Source: Sanguibacter keddieii
GTDB lineage: Bacteria > Actinomycetota > Actinomycetes > Actinomycetales > Actinomycetaceae
Direction of reading: 5' to 3'
Assembly: GCF_001064145.1 (NCBI RefSeq)
Contig: NZ_JVOJ01000037.1
Span: forward strand, 93,142 to 157,141
Length of the DNA stretch: 64,000 bases
Positions 7,990-16,219 of the stretch are shown here, one piece after another. Each line of letters begins with the position of its first letter. The stretch's first letter is position 1. A program made the translations under genes and the position numbers. The notes under the pieces were generated by a model. The model ran no database searches, was not told where the DNA came from, and was given only the letters and a program-made list of their open reading frames with translations.

Positions 7990-9228
7990 ATGCGATTCCC
8001 CTCCGACGACGAACTCATGGCCGGCCCCAACGCCTTCGGCGACGCGCGCATCGAGGTCGCCCCCGACGCTGCCGACCCGGAAGCCGACGCTCGCGCGCAG
8101 ATCGAGGCCGGCCTCGGCGAAACCTCGGACGAGGCCGGGGCGCAGCCCGGCGAAGACGAGGACGTTGACGACTCTGAGGACGACTCTGAGGCGGACGAGG
8201 ATTACGACGACCTTGAGGGCCTGGAGGATGAGGAAGACGCCGACCTCGACGCCTTCGAGGCGCTGACCTCGCTGGCATCCCTGCGCGAGGACGCGGCCGC
8301 GACCATTGAAATCCCGGACTTCCCCGAGGACTTCCGCGCCGGCTTCGTCTCCATCGTCGGGCGCCCCAACGTCGGCAAGTCGACCCTGACGAACGCGCTG
8401 GTCGGACGTAAGATCGCGATCACGTCTGGGCGCCCCGAGACGACGCGCCACAACATCCGCGGCATCGTGCACGGCGAGGGCTACCAGCTGGTGCTCGTGG
8501 ACACCCCCGGATACCACCGGCCGCGCACGCTGCTCGGTAAGCGCCTCAACGACATGGTGCGCGAGGCCCTCTCCGAGGTCGACGTCGTGATCTTCTGCCT
8601 GCCCGCCGACCAGCGGATCGGCCCCGGCGACCAGTTCATCGCCCGCGAGCTGCGCGGCATCAAACGGCCCATCATCGCGGTGGCCACCAAGTGCGACGCC
8701 GTGCCGCGCGAGCGCGTCATGAAACACCTGCTGTCCATCGAGAAGCTGGGGGAGTGGGCCGCCATCGTCCCCGTCTCCTCCGTGGAGGGTAAGGGCATCG
8801 ACCACCTGCGCGAGGTGCTGGCGCAGACTGTGCCGCTCTCGCCGCCGCTGTACCCGTCAGGGGACGTCACCGATGAGTCGCGCGACACCCTCATCGCCGA
8901 ATTCATCCGCGAGGCAGCCCTGGAGGGCGTGCGCGACGAGCTACCGCACTCCCTGGCCGTCCAGGTCGAGGAGATCATCGAGAGGCCGCGCCGCGAGAGC
9001 GACGACCGCCCGCCCATGCTTGACATCCACGTGAACGTCTACGTTGAGCGCGACTCCCAGAAGGCCATCATTATCGGCCGCAAGGGAAGCCGCCTCAAGC
9101 AGATCGGCACCCAGGCGCGCGCACACATCGAGGAGCTGCTGGGCCGGCGCGTCTACCTGGACCTGCACGTACGCACCGCCAAGGACTGGCAGTCCGACCC
9201 GAAGATGCTGGGACGGTTGGGGTTCTGA
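7990..9228 (+). CDS. era: GTPase Era with acidic N-terminal extension
   Basis: 412 aa, about 110 longer than usual Era. The GTPase core has G1 GRPNVGKST near residue 123, G2 TTRHNIRG, G3 DTPG, G4 TKCD and G5 SSVEGKG. The C-terminal KH domain has the motif IIGRKGSRLKQIGTQAR. Era binds the 3' end of 16S rRNA in 30S assembly. The first ~105 residues are an acidic, low-complexity segment (for example DVDDSEDDSEADEDYDD) that is absent from standard Era. The ATG lies one base after the previous stop, so the extension is in the natural translational context; internal ATG codons closer to the core are not obvious. Confidence 0.94.
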   Translation: MRFPSDDELMAGPNAFGDARIEVAPDAADPEADARAQIEAGLGETSDEAGAQPGEDEDVDDSEDDSEADEDYDDLEGLEDEEDADLDAFEALTSLASLREDAAATIEIPDFPEDFRAGFVSIVGRPNVGKSTLTNALVGRKIAITSGRPETTRHNIRGIVHGEGYQLVLVDTPGYHRPRTLLGKRLNDMVREALSEVDVVIFCLPADQRIGPGDQFIARELRGIKRPIIAVATKCDAVPRERVMKHLLSIEKLGEWAAIVPVSSVEGKGIDHLREVLAQTVPLSPPLYPSGDVTDESRDTLIAEFIREAALEGVRDELPHSLAVQVEEIIERPRRESDDRPPMLDIHVNVYVERDSQKAIIIGRKGSRLKQIGTQARAHIEELLGRRVYLDLHVRTAKDWQSDPKMLGRLGF

Positions 9229-9229
9229 C

Positions 9230-11695
9230 ATGCCCAGCGTCATCCGCGTGCGCGGCGCCCGCGTCCACAACCTGAAAAACGTGGACGTCGACGTTCCTCT
9301 GAACGCGTTCGTCGCGGTCGCGGGCGTGTCTGGGTCGGGTAAGTCCTCCCTGGCCCTGGGCACGCTCTACGCGGAGGGGTCGCGGCGTTACCTGGAGTCC
9401 CTGGCGACCTACACGCGTCGGCGCATCTCCCAGGCTGCTAAGGCCTCGGTCGACGAGGTTGCGCACGTGCCCGCCGCGCTCGCGCTGCGCCAGCGCCCGG
9501 GTGTACCCGACGTGCGCTCCACCTTCGGTACGGCGACGGAGCTTCTCAACTACCTGCGCCTCCTGTTTTCGCGCGCGGGCTCCTACCTGTGCCCGAACGG
9601 GCACCGCGTCCCGCCCTCGCTGGGCGTGGCCCTAGAAGTGCCTCTCACGTGCCCGCAGTGCGAGGAGTCCTTCTACGGCCTCGGTGCGGAGGAGATGGCC
9701 TTTAACTCGGGCGGTGCGTGCCCGGTGTGCGAGGGGACGGGCGTCCAGCGTGTCGTCAACCGAGCGTCCCTCGTGCCTGACGAGTCCCTCACTATTGACG
9801 AGGGCGCGGTTTCCCCGTGGGGGTCCCTCATGTGGAAGCTCATGAAGGACGTCGCCCGTGAAATGGGTGTGCGCACGAACGTGCCCTTCCGGGATCTGAC
9901 CGACGCCGAAAAGGCGATCGTCTACGAGGGGCCCGCCGAAAAACGCCACATCGTCGTCGCCACCAAGACCGGTGGCGCGGAGCTGGACTTCACCTACTTC
10001 AACGCGGTGGCTACCGTTGAGAACGCCCTGTCGAAGGCGAAAGACGAGAAGGCGCTTGCTCGCGTCGAGAAGTACCTCATCACCCGCACATGCCCCGCGT
10101 GCGACGGCACGCGCCTGGGGGAACGTGTACGCTCCACGCTGATCGAGGGCATCGACCTGGGCGAGGCCTCGCGCCTCACACTCACGGAGCTGCGCGAGTG
10201 GGTCCAGCGCGTCCCCGGCCTCGTTCCGGATGAGGTAGCTCCCATGGCCCGCGTCATCGTCGACGAGATGATCGAGCCGATGGATCGCCTCGTGCAGCTC
10301 GGCCTGTCCTACCTGTCCCTCGACCGCGCGTCCTCGACGTTGTCCAACGGTGAGCGCCAGCGCGTGCAGCTCGCGCGCGCCGTACGCAACCGGACGACCG
10401 GGGTCCTCTACGTGCTGGACGAGCCGACCATTGGCCTTCACCCCTCCAACGTCGACGGGGTCCTGGCGATCATTCGTGAGCTTATTACTGACGGGAACTC
10501 CGTCGTCGTCGTCGACCACGACACGCGGGTTCTGGGGGCCGCCGACCACCTCATCGAAATCGGGCCGGGAGCTGGCGCGGACGGTGGTCGCGTCATCTTC
10601 CAGGGTGCCATCGACGAGGCCTCCCACGCCCCCGCGTCCCGCATCGGCCCGTACATGGCTGGGGTCCGTCGGGTTGAGCGTGTCGCGGGGGAGTCGGGTC
10701 GGGGCGCAGATCACGACGGTCGCGGCGCGCTTCACCTGGAGACTTCGCAGATACACACGGTGCGACCCCTGAGTGTTGATATTCCGCTGGGTTCGTTGAC
10801 GGCCGTCACGGGCGTCAGTGGGTCGGGTAAGACGACACTCGTCCTTGAATCGCTGGTTCCCGCGCTGCGTGCGCGCCTTGCTGGTGAGCCTTTACCCGCG
10901 CACGTGCGCGACGTGGACGGTGCCGGTATCTCACGGGTGAACCTGATCGACGCGACACCCATCGGCGTGAACGTGCGCTCGACCGTGGCCACGTACTCCG
11001 GTGTCCTGGATGAGCTGCGCCGGGCGTTTGCGCGTACCGAGGAGGCGCAGGCTGCTGGGTTGAAGCCCGGCGCCTTCTCCTACAACACGGGTTCGTTGCG
11101 CTGTCCCACATGCGACGGGACCGGGCAGATCACCCTGGATGTGCAGTTCCTGCCCGACGTGGACATTGAGTGCACCGAGTGTCGGGGGAGCCGCTACGGC
11201 GCGCAGGCTGCGTCGATTCTCCGCGATGGGTTGAGCCTGCCCGACATCATGGCGATGAGCGTCGACGAGGCCCGGGTTGCCGTGCGCGGCCTGAAGAAAG
11301 CAGGCGCGCTCCTCGAGACGCTGTCCGGCCTTGGTTTGGGCTACCTGACGCTCGGCGAGGCGACGCCCGCTCTGTCCGGTGGCGAGGCGCAGAGGCTCAA
11401 ACTGGCCTCGGAAATGGGGAGGCGGCAGGACGGCACGCTCTTCGTTTTCGACGAGCCGACCATCGGCTTGCACCCCGATGACGTGCAGGTCCTCATCGAC
11501 GTGCTCCAGCACCTCATCGAGCGGGGAGCGACCGTTCTCGTCATCGAGCACGACCTGGACCTGATCCGTTGTGCTGACTGGGTCATCGACATGGGGCCGG
11601 GCGGCGGCATCGAAGGCGGCCGCATCGTCGCACAGGGGACGCCGACCGATATTGCAGCCAACGAGGCCTCGATGACGGGCCGCTATCTGCGCTGA
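9230..11695 (+). CDS. UvrA-like excinuclease ABC protein lacking the UvrB-binding region
   Basis: 821 aa from ATG 9230, one base after the era stop; an upstream extension would overlap era. Two ABC-type ATPase halves are present: Walker A GVSGSGKSS (~residues 32-40) and GVSGSGKTT, signatures STLSNGERQRVQLARAV and PALSGGEAQRLKLASEM, and Walker B VLDEPTIGLHP and VFDEPTIGLHP. Zinc-finger motifs are CPVCEGTG, CPACDGTRLG and CPTCDGTG...CTECRGSRYG. Compared with ~950-aa UvrA, the stretch after the first ATP motif is short: the region that normally binds UvrB is missing between LCPNGH and CPQCEESF. It is thus a UvrA paralogue of the type seen with drug-resistance or accessory functions, not proven nucleotide excision repair. 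Confidence 0.9.
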   Translation: MPSVIRVRGARVHNLKNVDVDVPLNAFVAVAGVSGSGKSSLALGTLYAEGSRRYLESLATYTRRRISQAAKASVDEVAHVPAALALRQRPGVPDVRSTFGTATELLNYLRLLFSRAGSYLCPNGHRVPPSLGVALEVPLTCPQCEESFYGLGAEEMAFNSGGACPVCEGTGVQRVVNRASLVPDESLTIDEGAVSPWGSLMWKLMKDVAREMGVRTNVPFRDLTDAEKAIVYEGPAEKRHIVVATKTGGAELDFTYFNAVATVENALSKAKDEKALARVEKYLITRTCPACDGTRLGERVRSTLIEGIDLGEASRLTLTELREWVQRVPGLVPDEVAPMARVIVDEMIEPMDRLVQLGLSYLSLDRASSTLSNGERQRVQLARAVRNRTTGVLYVLDEPTIGLHPSNVDGVLAIIRELITDGNSVVVVDHDTRVLGAADHLIEIGPGAGADGGRVIFQGAIDEASHAPASRIGPYMAGVRRVERVAGESGRGADHDGRGALHLETSQIHTVRPLSVDIPLGSLTAVTGVSGSGKTTLVLESLVPALRARLAGEPLPAHVRDVDGAGISRVNLIDATPIGVNVRSTVATYSGVLDELRRAFARTEEAQAAGLKPGAFSYNTGSLRCPTCDGTGQITLDVQFLPDVDIECTECRGSRYGAQAASILRDGLSLPDIMAMSVDEARVAVRGLKKAGALLETLSGLGLGYLTLGEATPALSGGEAQRLKLASEMGRRQDGTLFVFDEPTIGLHPDDVQVLIDVLQHLIERGATVLVIEHDLDLIRCADWVIDMGPGGGIEGGRIVAQGTPTDIAANEASMTGRYLR

Positions 11696-11744
11696 GACTC
11701 TGTCCCAGGGAAACATCAGGTGGGCCTCGGCCCAGATAAGCATG

Positions 11745-11774
11745 GTGCCCGGCTGCCGTGAGGCAGCCGGGCAC
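11745..11774. terminator. Bidirectional terminator between the uvrA-like gene and lutC
   Basis: Perfect hairpin with arms GTGCCCGGCTGCC (11745-11757) and GGCAGCCGGGCAC (11762-11774) and loop GTGA. It sits between two convergent genes. Confidence 0.8.
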
Positions 11775-11792
11775 ACTTACGTCGTGATCAGA

Positions 11793-12467
11793 TCACTTGA
11801 CGATGACGACTCGCAGGAAGCGGGGGCCGTGCACTCCGTTGACGCGGACCAGCTCGATATCGGAGGTCGCCGAACCGCCGGCGAGCCAGGTCATCGGACG
11901 GGTCGGGTTCTTGCCGAGGATCTCGACGGCCTGGGGCACCGTGGGAACGATGTCGGAGGCGCGCAGGACGACGACGTGAGTGTCGGGCACGAGCGTGATC
12001 GCGCGGCGACCCTGGTCGGGCTCGCCATCGAGGACGATGGTGCCGGAGATAGAGATCGCGACGCGGCAGCGCGTGACGACGGCATCGATCTGGTCGAGCT
12101 CCAGCGTCGGGATGGCCTGCTCGCGGCTGTCCTCGCGGACCGTGCGGCCGTCGCGGGCGGCGGCCTCCTTGAAGGCGTCGTCCAGGCCGGTGGGGACCAC
12201 AACGGAGGTGGCCTTCTGGTCGGCCAGGAAGGTCGAGATCGCGTCGGCGACCTCGGACTCCTTGGAGACCACGACGACCTTGGCCGAGTAGTCTTCGAGC
12301 TTCTCGATCATTTCGTCAATGACGGCCTGCGAACCGGGCGCGTGCTCGGTGGAGCGGATATAGTCGCGGGGGATCGGACGCACCGGACGGTCCTGCTGGG
12401 AACGAGAGATGGCGTCGCGTGCGCGAGCCAGGATCGCGGTCTTCGCGTCCATGGTGGTGGTGCTCAT
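11793..12467 (-). CDS. lutC: Lactate utilization protein C (LUD domain)
   Basis: 224 aa. It has the LUD/YkgG domain signature (VVVPTGLDDAF, then AVTRCRVAISISGTIVLDG, then DTHVVVLRASDIVPTVPQAVEIL, then GGSATSDIELVRVNGVHGP). LutC works with LutA and LutB in iron-sulfur dependent oxidation of L-lactate to pyruvate in the cytoplasm. It is last of three closely packed minus-strand genes (1 base after lutB) and is followed by a strong bidirectional terminator. Confidence 0.92.
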   Translation of the reverse strand: MSTTTMDAKTAILARARDAISRSQQDRPVRPIPRDYIRSTEHAPGSQAVIDEMIEKLEDYSAKVVVVSKESEVADAISTFLADQKATSVVVPTGLDDAFKEAAARDGRTVREDSREQAIPTLELDQIDAVVTRCRVAISISGTIVLDGEPDQGRRAITLVPDTHVVVLRASDIVPTVPQAVEILGKNPTRPMTWLAGGSATSDIELVRVNGVHGPRFLRVVIVK

Positions 12468-12468
12468 G

Positions 12469-14091
12469 TCACGCCTCCTTCGGGGTCGTGTTGGTGGTCA
12501 TGCCATGCTCGGACGCGAGCGGGATGCCCGTCGCTGGGGCGTCGGTGCGAGGCGCGTTGGCGTCGGAATCCTTGTGGGTGCGCTTCCACCACTGACGGAA
12601 GGTCTCCTTGGGAGCGACCGGCAGGTCGCGCGCGCGGGTCCACAGCGAGGCCGGGAAGGGCAGTGCGCCGATGGCACCCTTCTTCGCGAAGAGGCGCGTC
12701 GCCTTGGTCGGCATGTTCGCGGCCTTCCACAGCTTCGCGTTCGACATGACAGGGGTAGACAGGCCCATCGCGAGGTCCCACACGTCCGGCACAAGGTTGC
12801 GCTTGACGTCAACCGTGCGCGCACGCATGTGAATAAGGATCGTGGGGATGTCGATCTTGACGGGGCAGACCTCGCCGCACGCTCCACACAGGGAGGACGC
12901 GAAGGGCAGGGTGTGCACTGGATCGTGCTCGTCGAGGCCCTGGGTGAGCTGCGGGGTCAGGATCGCGCCGATGGGGCCCGGGTAGACGGAGCCGTAGGCG
13001 TGACCGGAGGTGTGCTGGTACACCGGGCAGATGTTCATGCACGAGCCGCAGCGGATGCATGCGAGGGCCTGGCGTCCGATCGGGTCGGCGAGGACCTTGG
13101 TGCGGCCGTTGTCCATGAGGATCAGGTGGAATTCCTGGGGGCCGTCGCCGGGGGTGACGCCCGTCCACATGGAGGTGTAGGGGTTCATACGCTCGCCGGT
13201 GGCGGAACGAGGCAGGAGCTGGGAGAAGATCTCGATGTCCTGGAAGCGGGGGACCAGCTTCTCGATGCCCATCAGGGTGATGAGCGTGTCGGGCAGGGTC
13301 AGGCACATGCGGCCGTTGCCCTCGGACTCGAAGATCGAGACCGTGCCGGTTTCCGCGACACCCATGTTGGTGCCGGAGACAGCAACCTTGGCGTGCAGGA
13401 ACTTCTTACGCAGGTGGGAGCGTGCCGCGGCGGTCAGCTCGGTCGGGTCGTCGGAGAGGTCGCGAGGAGCGTCCTCCATGCGATCCAGGAAGATGCCGCG
13501 GACCTCGGAGCGGTTGCGGTGGATCGCGGGGACCACGATGTGGCTGGGCATGTCGTCGGCTAGCTGGACGATCATCTCGGCGAGGTCGGTCTCGCGAGCG
13601 TGGATACCCTGTTCCTTCAGGTACTCGTTGAGGTTCGTCTCCTGGGTGGCCATGGACTTGACCTTGACGATCTCGTTGACGCCCTTGGACTTGATGATGT
13701 CCGCGATGATGCGGTTGGCCTCGTGCTTGTCGCGCGCCCAGTGGACGATGCCACCGCGAGCGGTCACGTTGCGTTCGAACTCTTCGAGGAGCTCGGGCAT
13801 GCGGGACTCGACCTCGAACTTGACGGCCTCGGCTGCGCTGCGCAGGTCCTCCCAGTCGGGCATTTCCGCGACGCGCTGTCCGCGCTTCGTGCGGATCGTG
13901 CGGGTGGCATGGCCCAGGTTGCGGCGCATCTGGGTGTTCGCCAGGGTCTTGTGGGCGCCCTGCGGGAACGTGGGACCCCAGCGGAGGGTGTCCTCGGGGA
14001 TGGTGACGGTGGTGCGCCAGCCGCCCGTGTGCGCCTGCGCGTTCGCGTCGTCAGAGACCACGCCGGGCATACCGATGAATGTTTCAGACAT
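12469..14091 (-). CDS. lutB: Lactate utilization protein B, iron-sulfur protein
   Basis: 540 aa, longer than the usual ~470. The N-terminal LUD-like region includes VTARGGIVHWARDKHEANRI. Two ferredoxin-type 4Fe-4S motifs follow: CIRCGSCMNICPVY and CGACGEVCPVKIDIP. The C-terminal ~100 residues are hydrophilic with a Thr/Ala/Asn-rich tail. LutB is the electron-transfer subunit of the LutABC L-lactate oxidation complex. It starts one base after the lutA stop and is one base from lutC. Confidence 0.93.
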   Translation of the reverse strand: MSETFIGMPGVVSDDANAQAHTGGWRTTVTIPEDTLRWGPTFPQGAHKTLANTQMRRNLGHATRTIRTKRGQRVAEMPDWEDLRSAAEAVKFEVESRMPELLEEFERNVTARGGIVHWARDKHEANRIIADIIKSKGVNEIVKVKSMATQETNLNEYLKEQGIHARETDLAEMIVQLADDMPSHIVVPAIHRNRSEVRGIFLDRMEDAPRDLSDDPTELTAAARSHLRKKFLHAKVAVSGTNMGVAETGTVSIFESEGNGRMCLTLPDTLITLMGIEKLVPRFQDIEIFSQLLPRSATGERMNPYTSMWTGVTPGDGPQEFHLILMDNGRTKVLADPIGRQALACIRCGSCMNICPVYQHTSGHAYGSVYPGPIGAILTPQLTQGLDEHDPVHTLPFASSLCGACGEVCPVKIDIPTILIHMRARTVDVKRNLVPDVWDLAMGLSTPVMSNAKLWKAANMPTKATRLFAKKGAIGALPFPASLWTRARDLPVAPKETFRQWWKRTHKDSDANAPRTDAPATGIPLASEHGMTTNTTPKEA

Positions 14092-14092
14092 G

Positions 14093-14890
14093 TCAGATCA
14101 CCTGTGCGCTTTCGGGTGCGAAGGAGATGTTGCCCTCGAAGGGCTGATCCTTGGTGGATGCCAGGATTTCGGCGAGGTGCATGGGGCGGATGCCCGAGTT
14201 GAGGCGGGAGAGGCCGCCGCCGACGTGCATGAGGCAGGAGTAGTCGCCCATGACGAGGACCTCGGCGCGCGTGGACATGACGTTCGTGACCTTGTCCGCG
14301 AGCATCGACGTGGAGGTTTCGGAGTTCTTCATGGCGAAGGTGCCGCCGAAACCGCAGCAGACCTCGGCGTCGGGCAGGTCGACGAGGGTCAGGCCCTCGA
14401 CGGCGCGCAGGAGGCGGTAGGGGCGGTCGCCGACCTTGGCGATACGCAGCGAGTGGCAGGTCGGGTGGTAGGTGACCGTGTGGGGGAAGTACGCGCCCAC
14501 GTCCTCCAGGCCGAGGACGTCGGTGATCAGCTCGGTCAGGTCGTAGGTGTGCTGGGCGATGAGCTGGGACTTCTTGGCCAGCTCGTGGTCGCCCACGTGC
14601 TCGGCGACGACCTTCTGCTCGTGGCGCGCTGCACCGGTGCAGGAGCCGGAGGGGACGACGATGGCGTCCCACTCGCCGTCGAGCACGGGCTCGAAGGTCT
14701 TGACGTGGTTGCGGGTGATCTTCGCGGCGTCTTCGAAGTAGCCGGTGTTTGCGTGCATCTGGCCGCAGCAGACCTGGTCTTCAGGAAAGACGACCTCGTG
14801 GCCGAGGCGTTCCAGCAGGGTCACTGTGGCCTGGGCAGCCTGGGGGAACATGACGTCTGCCAGGCAGGTGGAAAAGAGAGCGATGCGCAC
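14093..14890 (-). CDS. lutA: Lactate utilization protein A, CCG-domain iron-sulfur protein
   Basis: 265 aa, typical. It carries two cysteine-rich CCG motifs, VCCGQMHANTGY and VCCGFGGTFAMKN, characteristic of LutA/GlpC-like iron-sulfur oxidoreductase subunits. The start is GTG at 14890 with AAGGA seven bases upstream, giving VRIALFSTCLADV. It is the first gene of lutABC. Upstream on the minus strand lie a TTGACA-like -35 and the short inverted repeat TTGTC-AA-GACAA (14961-14972). Together with the lactate permease 2 kb upstream, it supports growth on lactate, as from neighbouring oral or gut fermenters (inference). Confidence 0.93.
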   Translation of the reverse strand: MRIALFSTCLADVMFPQAAQATVTLLERLGHEVVFPEDQVCCGQMHANTGYFEDAAKITRNHVKTFEPVLDGEWDAIVVPSGSCTGAARHEQKVVAEHVGDHELAKKSQLIAQHTYDLTELITDVLGLEDVGAYFPHTVTYHPTCHSLRIAKVGDRPYRLLRAVEGLTLVDLPDAEVCCGFGGTFAMKNSETSTSMLADKVTNVMSTRAEVLVMGDYSCLMHVGGGLSRLNSGIRPMHLAEILASTKDQPFEGNISFAPESAQVI

Positions 14891-14960
14891 TGGGGGATCC
14901 TTCCTCGTGGGTGCTGTCCAGTCCAGGTTATGGCTGGGTCCGAGGTCCCAGCGACCGTTT

Positions 14961-14972
14961 TTGTCAAGACAA
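14961..14972 (-). promoter_or_regulatory. Candidate lut operator overlapping a TTGACA -35
   Basis: The inverted repeat TTGTC-AA-GACAA lies about 70 bases upstream of lutA. Read on the minus strand it contains TTGACA, a consensus -35. It resembles operators of FadR-type GntR lactate regulators (general form TNGT-N3-ACNA) but with one extra base between halves. No such regulator gene is adjacent. Confidence 0.35.
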
Positions 14973-15050
14973 CGTGGGCGAGGGTGATGTTTTCGCTATT
15001 TCTTGCGGAAAAATCTCCACAAGTGATCAACGAAAATCGGCCTCTCATGG

Positions 15051-15150
15051 GGTGTTTTAGGACCTTCGGGACGCGACTTAGCTCAGGGTGAGTTTTCGTT
15101 TTTCATTTTTGCGATGGTTGTGTGTGCGCGCAGCTTCGCCCCGGCCTCGT
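15051..15150. repeat. ~100-bp dispersed repeat, copy A
   Basis: It aligns with 15433-15530 at roughly three quarters identity by eye. Shared blocks are GGTGTTT, GGGACGCGACTTAGCT, GAGTTTTCGTT, GATGGTT and TTCGCCCCG-CCTCG at the end. Both copies end in the half-stem GGCCTCG or GACCTCG of the recurring intergenic hairpin. Confidence 0.6.
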
Positions 15151-15320
15151 TCCTGATTGACCTGTCTTCCGTTCCTTGGGGGGCATCGACATCGATGCGG
15201 GAGTGGGCGGCTTGCTGGAGAGGCGTCGGGCCGGACCTAGCCGCGCGTGAGCTTGTTGCCCGGGGGCAGTGCACCATTTGGCGCAGCACTGCACTAGATA
15301 GTAGGCAGTGCAATGCCCTC

Positions 15321-15360
15321 GTAACTAGTGCATTGCTGTCGTAACTAGTGCATTGTTGCC
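15321..15360. repeat. Two 20-bp tandem repeats
   Basis: GTAACTAGTGCATTGCTGTC (15321-15340) is followed at once by a near-identical unit (15341-15360) that differs at the last few bases. Confidence 0.7.
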
Positions 15361-15432
15361 CGGGCACCGCGCCTGGTGCTGGCCGGTTGGGGCGTCCGGC
15401 GCTAGCCCCACGATGAGACTTGTTACCGATGA

Positions 15433-15530
15433 GGTGTTTGAGGGTTTTGGGACGCGACTTAGCTGAGGGAGAGTTTTCGTTCTTCGTTATGGGGATGGTT
15501 TCGTCTGCGCATACGTTCGCCCCGACCTCG
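15433..15530. repeat. ~100-bp dispersed repeat, copy B
   Basis: Second copy in the same orientation as 15051-15150. In this copy the terminal CCCCGACCTCG forms the left arm of an intact hairpin (15518-15551); in copy A the right arm is missing. Confidence 0.6.
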
Positions 15531-15551
15531 AAAATGGACGAGGCCGGGGCG
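15518..15551 (-). terminator. Hairpin terminator of the lipoprotein gene
   Basis: Arms CGCCCCGACCTCG (15518-15530) and CGAGGCCGGGGCG (15539-15551), one mismatch, loop of 8. It lies 30 bases after the stop of the minus-strand lipoprotein gene and belongs to the recurring GGCCTCG hairpin family. Confidence 0.65.
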
Positions 15552-15583
15552 CGGTGAAGAAGGAAGGATGAAGCTCGGGGGAA

Positions 15584-16138
15584 TTAGGGGTGGCCGATCG
15601 CTGTGAGGATGAGTAGCTGGCAGTCCTTGGACACCGCTATAGCGCTGATGGGCAGGGTTTTGAAATCGCGATTCCCCTTACCCTTCTCAGGCGGGAGGAT
15701 GGCGTTAGCAAGCTCGGGGTTGATCGTCGAGAAATGGCAGTTCTCGGGCACGAACTTGTGGAGCCGCGGATCGATTCCGGGCAGAACGCTCGCGTCCCCG
15801 CTCGACCCTTCCATGAGGGTGTCGATCGTTGTGGTGGGGACGGTGGCGACTCCGGTCAACCAGTATTCGGGATCCTGATCGAGGGCGTGGAGGATCCCTG
15901 AATGGGTGCGAGCGGCGACCACGTTGCCGTTGGTTGCTTGCATTCCCGGCCAGCGCTCGTTGAACGAGTCGATGCGCGTCTGCACCTTCGTCTCGCGGTC
16001 ACTCGTGTAGGTAAATGGGGCGAATCGCGGGTCCTGCAAACCGCTCAAGTGGGAATAATCGTTCGCGAATGGGTTGCACGCGGCGGCGAGCGCCGCGACC
16101 GCGAGCAGCGGCACGATGGTCTTGAGTGGGTGCTTCAT
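15584..16138 (-). CDS. Lipoprotein of unknown function (paralogue 1)
   Basis: 184 aa. The N-terminus has a positive start (MKHPLK), a hydrophobic core and a lipobox ALAAAC with Cys21 as lipidation site, so it is predicted to be membrane-anchored outside the cell. The body has DPRFAPFTY, RWPGMQA, DQDPEYWLTGVATVP, LPGIDPRLHKFVPENCHF, AVSKDCQLLILTAIGHP. The two body cysteines (in ENCHF and KDCQL) are conserved in the paralogue upstream and may form a disulfide. No known domain is recognised. It lies downstream of the paralogue and the lactate permease, on the same strand. Confidence 0.75.
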   Translation of the reverse strand: MKHPLKTIVPLLAVAALAAACNPFANDYSHLSGLQDPRFAPFTYTSDRETKVQTRIDSFNERWPGMQATNGNVVAARTHSGILHALDQDPEYWLTGVATVPTTTIDTLMEGSSGDASVLPGIDPRLHKFVPENCHFSTINPELANAILPPEKGKGNRDFKTLPISAIAVSKDCQLLILTAIGHP

Positions 16139-16219
16139 GTTTATCCTTGGCTGGTCCTTCGGGCTGTCATTGACGAGGTCGGGGCGCGGTGGAGAGGACG
16201 AGTGTGAGGTCCCTGGGGC

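Larger units (their letters stand above)
14891..15583. other. Gene-free interval upstream of lutA with repeats
   Basis: 693 bases without a convincing gene. It holds the lut promoter, two ~100-bp related segments (15051-15150 and 15433-15530) and two perfect-phase 20-bp tandem units (15321-15340 and 15341-15360, core GTAACTAGTGCATTG). It also holds several CAGTGCA/TGCACTG words with arms CACTGC and GCAGTG, and the terminator of the lipoprotein gene at 15518-15551. Open frames here are short and built from the repeats. Confidence 0.6.

Noticed and set aside
15083-15367. 94-aa minus-strand frame in the lutA upstream region
   Set aside because: Encoded by the repeats there, without ribosome site or similarity.
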